Shown here: piece by piece, positions 60,986-64,000 of the stretch
How positions within the stretch are numbered: position 1 is the stretch's first letter
How the letters are laid out: every line of letters begins with the position of its first letter
Assembly (NCBI RefSeq): GCF_025567165.1
Contig: NZ_JAOQKC010000008.1
Coordinates: 97,221-161,220 of the forward strand
Origin: Laedolimicola ammoniilytica
Lineage (GTDB): Bacteria; Bacillota; Clostridia; Lachnospirales; Lachnospiraceae
Length of the DNA stretch: 64,000 bases
Direction: 5' to 3'
The notes under the pieces: model-generated
Seen by the model: only the letters and a program-made list of their open reading frames with translations
Told to the model about the DNA's origin: nothing
The model's database searches: none
Position numbers and translations under genes: made by a program

Positions 60986-61216
60986 ATGGATTGTAAAAAC
61001 AGAATTATAAAGTTGCGTGAAAGCACAGGACTGAATCGGAAAGATTTTTGCAAGCTCGTCCATATTCCTTACCGGACTATGACTGAATGGGAATTGGACA
61101 ACCGCCATGCACCGGATTATGTGCTGTGGCTTTTGGAGTATTATATCCGCAACGAGGGACTTATGGTAAAAGGAAGGAATGAGGGAGGTGGAGATTCTGA
61201 AAAAGAAACAACTTAA
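60986..61216 (+). CDS. Small XRE-type HTH protein
   Basis: 76 residues from the ATG at 60986. The longer frame starts within the operator and has no ribosome-binding site. NRIIKLRESTGLNRKDFCKL followed by VHIPYRTMTEWELDNRHAPD is a helix-turn-helix. It probably binds the inverted repeat at its own promoter and controls itself and the recombinase, whose start it overlaps. Confidence 0.82.
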   Translation: MDCKNRIIKLRESTGLNRKDFCKLVHIPYRTMTEWELDNRHAPDYVLWLLEYYIRNEGLMVKGRNEGGGDSEKETT

Positions 61217-63146
61217 ATGCTATCTTTATACAAGAGTGTCCACCTCGATGCAGGTTGACGGATACAGCTTGGATGCCCAGCGTGACAAGCTGCGGAAGTA
61301 TGCGGCATACGAGGATATGATCGTTGCCGGGGAGTATTCTGACGAGGGCTTTTCCGGAAAGAACATTCAAGGGCGGCAGGAGTTTCAACGGATGCTGAAT
61401 GACATCCAGGACGGCAAAGATGATGTTTCTTATGTGTTGGTCTTTAAGCTGTCCCGATTTGGCAGAAATGCAGCGGACGTTCTGAATTCTTTGCAACTCA
61501 TGCAGGATTTCGGTGTCAATCTGATCTGCGTGGAGGATGGCATTGACAGCTCCAAGGATGCAGGAAAGCTGATGATCTCTGTGCTGTCTGCGGTGGCAGA
61601 GATTGAGCGAGAAAATATCCGCACACAGACAATGGCAGGACGTGAGCAAAAGGCTCGTGAGGGCAAATGGAACGGCGGTTTCGCTCCATATGGATACAAA
61701 CTGGAAAATGGAAACCTTGTCATTGCAGAGGATGAAGTGGAAGTAATTCGTGTCATTTATGACCGCTACATTCACACTAATGAGGGTGTTGCAGGAGTTG
61801 CAAAATATCTGAACCGCAATGGTTATACTAAGAAACTAAGACAGAATAATACCATTCCGGGATTTTCAAGAGATTTTGTGAAAAATGTATTGTACAATCC
61901 TGTTTATATGGGAAAGATTGCTTACGGCAGACGAAGAACAGAAAAGAAACAGGGTACAAGAAACGAGATGCACGTGGTTGAGCAGTCGGAGTTCCCGGTT
62001 TATGAAGGACAACACGAAGCTATCATTTCCGAAGAGGATTGGTATCTGGCACAGGAAAAGCGCAAGATCAATTCTTTTAAGCGGGAAAAGGTTAACAATC
62101 CAGACCACGCACACATCCTGTCCGGTATCTTGAAATGCCCATGCTGCGGAAAGAGTATGTACGGCAATATCGCCAAGGCGCACAGCAAGGACAAGAAAAC
62201 ACGGTATTATTACTACTGCAAAAATACGGTAACACCTACCGGGCATGAGTGCAGTTTCCGTCTGAATATCGAGCAGACGGAAATCAACAAATTTGTGGCG
62301 AAGGTTATCTCCGCTATGGTCAACAATCCACGGTTTGTAGAAGCGATTCAGGCGAAAATCGGAACAGCAGTTGATACAGAAGATATGGAACGGCAGATTG
62401 CTGTCCTACAAGGGCGGCTAAAGCAAGCCTTTGGAACGAAAAGCCGCTTGGAGCGTCAGATGGATACCTTGGACATCAATGATGCCCACTATGACAGAAA
62501 GATTTTGGACTTGCAGCGCCGCTATGATGAGCAGTATGACACCATAGAGGAAATCGAAGTTCAGATTGGCGAATTGCAAAGTCAGATCCGCAGCATCCAG
62601 CAGGAGAAGATTTCCGGAGACAATATCTATCGCTTGTTGCTGGCATTTGATGAAGTCTACCATTCCGCAACGGAAGCGGAGCAGAAGGAGTTTATGAAGG
62701 CCTTTATCGAGCGAATTGAGATGTTCCCGGAGAAAAGGAAAGACGGAAGCTGGATAAAGAAGATCGTATTCAATTTTCCTGTGCCTGTTGATGGTGAGGA
62801 AGTGAAAGAACTTCCCTTGGAAACTGAAACAACTGTCGAGACGGTATGCCTTTTGTCCAAACTTCACACAAAGCAACATATCGAGATTGATCTAAGCATG
62901 GATGACCTGGATTTAACGGCTGCGGAGAGCAAGGCTACCTATGACGAGATCAAAGCCTACGTGCTGGAGAAGTACGGTTTGAAGGTGTCCAGCCTGTATA
63001 TCTCCCAAGTCAAGCGGAAGTGCGGGCTGGATGTGGGACAGAATTATAACCTGCCAAAGAAGGAAGATGCAAAAGTGCCACAGTGCCCGCCGGAAAAGGA
63101 AGCAGCAATCATAGAAGCGCTAAAACATTTCCAGATGATTTCGTAA
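61179..63146 (+). CDS. Large serine recombinase with host-type C-terminal tail
   Basis: 655 residues. A resolvase domain (about 10-160) has YTRVSTSMQVDGYSLDAQ with the catalytic Ser and FKLSRFGRNAAD. A recombinase domain (about 175-290) has GGFAPYGYKLENGNL. A zinc ribbon (CPCCGKSMYG...CKNT...CSF, about 322-372) and a coiled coil (about 395-475) follow. Residues 554-655 start at GAGACGGT (62838) and resemble the RlmD tail. The true start may be later, since GGGAGGTGG lies 8 nt before an in-frame CTG near 61197. It overlaps the HTH gene by 38 bp. Confidence 0.93.
   Translation: MREVEILKKKQLKCYLYTRVSTSMQVDGYSLDAQRDKLRKYAAYEDMIVAGEYSDEGFSGKNIQGRQEFQRMLNDIQDGKDDVSYVLVFKLSRFGRNAADVLNSLQLMQDFGVNLICVEDGIDSSKDAGKLMISVLSAVAEIERENIRTQTMAGREQKAREGKWNGGFAPYGYKLENGNLVIAEDEVEVIRVIYDRYIHTNEGVAGVAKYLNRNGYTKKLRQNNTIPGFSRDFVKNVLYNPVYMGKIAYGRRRTEKKQGTRNEMHVVEQSEFPVYEGQHEAIISEEDWYLAQEKRKINSFKREKVNNPDHAHILSGILKCPCCGKSMYGNIAKAHSKDKKTRYYYYCKNTVTPTGHECSFRLNIEQTEINKFVAKVISAMVNNPRFVEAIQAKIGTAVDTEDMERQIAVLQGRLKQAFGTKSRLERQMDTLDINDAHYDRKILDLQRRYDEQYDTIEEIEVQIGELQSQIRSIQQEKISGDNIYRLLLAFDEVYHSATEAEQKEFMKAFIERIEMFPEKRKDGSWIKKIVFNFPVPVDGEEVKELPLETETTVETVCLLSKLHTKQHIEIDLSMDDLDLTAAESKATYDEIKAYVLEKYGLKVSSLYISQVKRKCGLDVGQNYNLPKKEDAKVPQCPPEKEAAIIEALKHFQMIS
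62838..62845 (+). other. Right attachment core (attR) in the recombinase gene
   Basis: GAGACGGT in the same codon phase as the left copy, encoding Glu554-Thr555. Sequence to its right, up to 63146, reads as a displaced rlmD 3' end. Confidence 0.65.
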
Positions 63147-63180
63147 AAGCTGTGGTTTCAAATTAGGGTTTGATTGCACA

Positions 63181-63235
63181 AAATAGCCAGATCCGTTCTC
63201 TACTTATAAAAGTAGTACGGGCCTGGCTATTTATT
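63181..63235. terminator. Terminator after the recombinase
   Basis: AAATAGCCAG (63181-63190) pairs with CTGGCTATTT (63223-63232), with CCGT/ACGG and CTACTT/AAGTAG inside. If 62845-63146 is the old rlmD end, this would be the original rlmD terminator. Confidence 0.75.
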
Positions 63236-63282
63236 ACACATTCACTATACTGCATCAATTAATTATTGAAAATTCATTGTAA

Positions 63283-63987
63283 TTAGTTGTGATCAGTAGC
63301 TGCTAAATATTTGACCCATACAATCACCGCATTGCCATACCGTATTCTTGATCCGCTTTTCCATTTTTTGGTAAACTTCTCTTCCAGTTTAATCCCCATT
63401 TCGTCACTTTTCATGGATGGATTGTTCTCAAGCAAAGACTTTGCAAACACAATTGTATCCGATTGTTCAATATTAGCAAATGCTTGGGGGAGGCTACAAA
63501 TAGTATGGACCTCGTCGCCACTTTTTCTTATTGCACGAGCTGCTACTAAAGCTTCTATCGCATTTCTATAGCCATCTGATTTTAGCTCATTGTAATTTGT
63601 TCGCCCAGAATCAATCAAATTGTATGCACAAATCATTTTTTCAGGAGAAGTTTGCCCCCAAAACAGGTTTTGCCCGCCGCTTTGATAACGGCCTCTGCGG
63701 TTTCTTGTATCCAAGTTAAATGCAGCAGATTTAGCACTTGGCGCGCTAATTAAATGTGTCTGGCCTTGAACCTCTTCAAACAAACCTAAGCAAACAAACC
63801 AATTATACAGTTTGCTACAATATGTTGCCTTTGTTTTACCATTGATGTTGTTATCGGTATAAATCATATGAAATATTTTCGCAAAATGTGAATAATTAAA
63901 ATATTCAAGTCCCAACTTTTTTACTTTATAGGAAAGACCGCCTCCGGCGCTCTCTTGAACGAAAAAGGCCCGCGCGGAGGCGGGCAT
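63283..63987 (-). CDS. Unknown protein, probably truncated or open to the window edge
   Basis: Up to 234 residues on the minus strand. The frame stays open to the right edge, so the end shown is only the first ATG, and it lies inside a GC-rich terminator hairpin. The bulk is AT-rich and begins near residue 20 (LSYKVKKLGLEYFNYSHFAK), with GKTKATYCSKLYNWFVCLGL and SGSRIRYGNAVIVWVKYLAA at the end. This looks like a winged-helix-rich C-terminal part of a larger protein. No family is recognised. Confidence 0.4.
   Translation of the reverse strand: MPASARAFFVQESAGGGLSYKVKKLGLEYFNYSHFAKIFHMIYTDNNINGKTKATYCSKLYNWFVCLGLFEEVQGQTHLISAPSAKSAAFNLDTRNRRGRYQSGGQNLFWGQTSPEKMICAYNLIDSGRTNYNELKSDGYRNAIEALVAARAIRKSGDEVHTICSLPQAFANIEQSDTIVFAKSLLENNPSMKSDEMGIKLEEKFTKKWKSGSRIRYGNAVIVWVKYLAATDHN
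63962..63985 (-). terminator. GC-rich intrinsic terminator on the minus strand
   Basis: GCCCGC (63985-63980) pairs with GCGGGC (63973-63968), followed by C and TTTTT. It should end a gene lying right of the window. Base composition differs sharply from the AT-rich frame to its left. Confidence 0.7.
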
Positions 63988-64000
63988 GAAAACGGGACGG

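Larger units (their letters stand above)
48147..62845. mobile_element. Integrative mobilizable element in rlmD (about 14.7 kb)
   Basis: It is bounded by the direct repeat GAGACGGT at 48147-48154 and 62838-62845. It contains a DUF6061-type gene, a two-component/ABC cargo module, accessory genes, a CHC2 primase, a P4-type primase-helicase, a probable oriT, a MobV relaxase, an XRE regulator and a large serine recombinase at the right end. No type-IV secretion genes are visible, so it is mobilizable rather than self-conjugative. Codon use is more AT-rich than in the flanking genes. Confidence 0.88.

Noticed and set aside
48147..63146. Element classed as a self-transmissible conjugative element
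   Set aside because: No type-IV secretion genes or coupling protein are visible. Only a MobV relaxase and probable oriT are present, so mobilizable is the supported class.
48147..63146. Tail similarity explained by simple gene duplication of rlmD
   Set aside because: Only the sequence after the shared 8-bp core is duplicated, at both ends of an element that encodes the recombinase. No RlmD core is present at the right end.

Overview
The window looks like chromosome from a Lachnospiraceae-type gut Clostridium (Firmicutes). It has strong AGGAGG ribosome-binding sites, TTGACA/TATAAT promoters with 17-bp spacers, Gram-positive regulators (GlcT-type antiterminator, PucR, DUF1836), ThiT with a TPP riboswitch, PcrA, and gene families such as DUF6465 and DUF6061. 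I infer the family from gene content only. Two runs of N (32571-32842 and 56878-57173) interrupt genes.

Bases 1-48146 are mostly housekeeping chromosome. In order: the 3' end of an L-serine dehydratase, tRNA-Thr(CGU), exonuclease III, argS, an XRE regulator, thiT with its riboswitch, a SASA esterase plus CPBP protease pair, gltBD, ridA, a polysaccharide deacetylase, a repeat-bearing beta-helix lipoprotein, a GlcT-like antiterminator with a glucose-type PTS permease, leuB-ilvD-ilvB, an L,D-transpeptidase, serC-serA-DUF1015, a Lys/Ala-rich DUF6465 protein, a livKHMGF transporter, purA, a HAD phosphatase, tRNA-Thr(GGU), a PucR regulator, DUF1836, a pspA/zinc-ribbon/SPFH envelope-stress operon, pcrA and rlmD. 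Themes are glutamate, serine and branched-chain amino-acid metabolism. RidA fits beside these PLP and branched-chain pathways.

Bases 48147-62845 are a 14.7-kb integrative mobilizable element inserted inside the rlmD reading frame. It carries a DUF6061-type protein, a response regulator/kinase/ABC/FtsX module that is probably antimicrobial-peptide resistance cargo, three accessory genes, a CHC2 primase fragment, a P4-type primase-helicase, a probable oriT, a MobV relaxase, two small genes and a large serine recombinase. The 8-bp codon-aligned sequence GAGACGGT occurs at both ends.

The most striking observation is at those ends. RlmD and the recombinase both finish in a 102-residue tail that starts at the same att codons, and the last 69 alignable residues are 49/69 identical. 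I read this as a tail-swap: the element gives RlmD a replacement C-terminus, and the displaced host tail becomes the C-terminus of the recombinase. The host gene stays intact and the recombinase has a different tail when integrated and when circular.

Non-coding structure is rich. I see a TPP riboswitch with an anti-Shine-Dalgarno, a GlcT-type antiterminator site, two copies of a modular multi-hairpin repeat, a 190-bp near-perfect inverted repeat before leuB, structured leaders before livK and ilvB, direct-repeat operators, a promoter nested in a terminator upstream of the ABC cargo, and a palindrome that brackets a promoter in the element.
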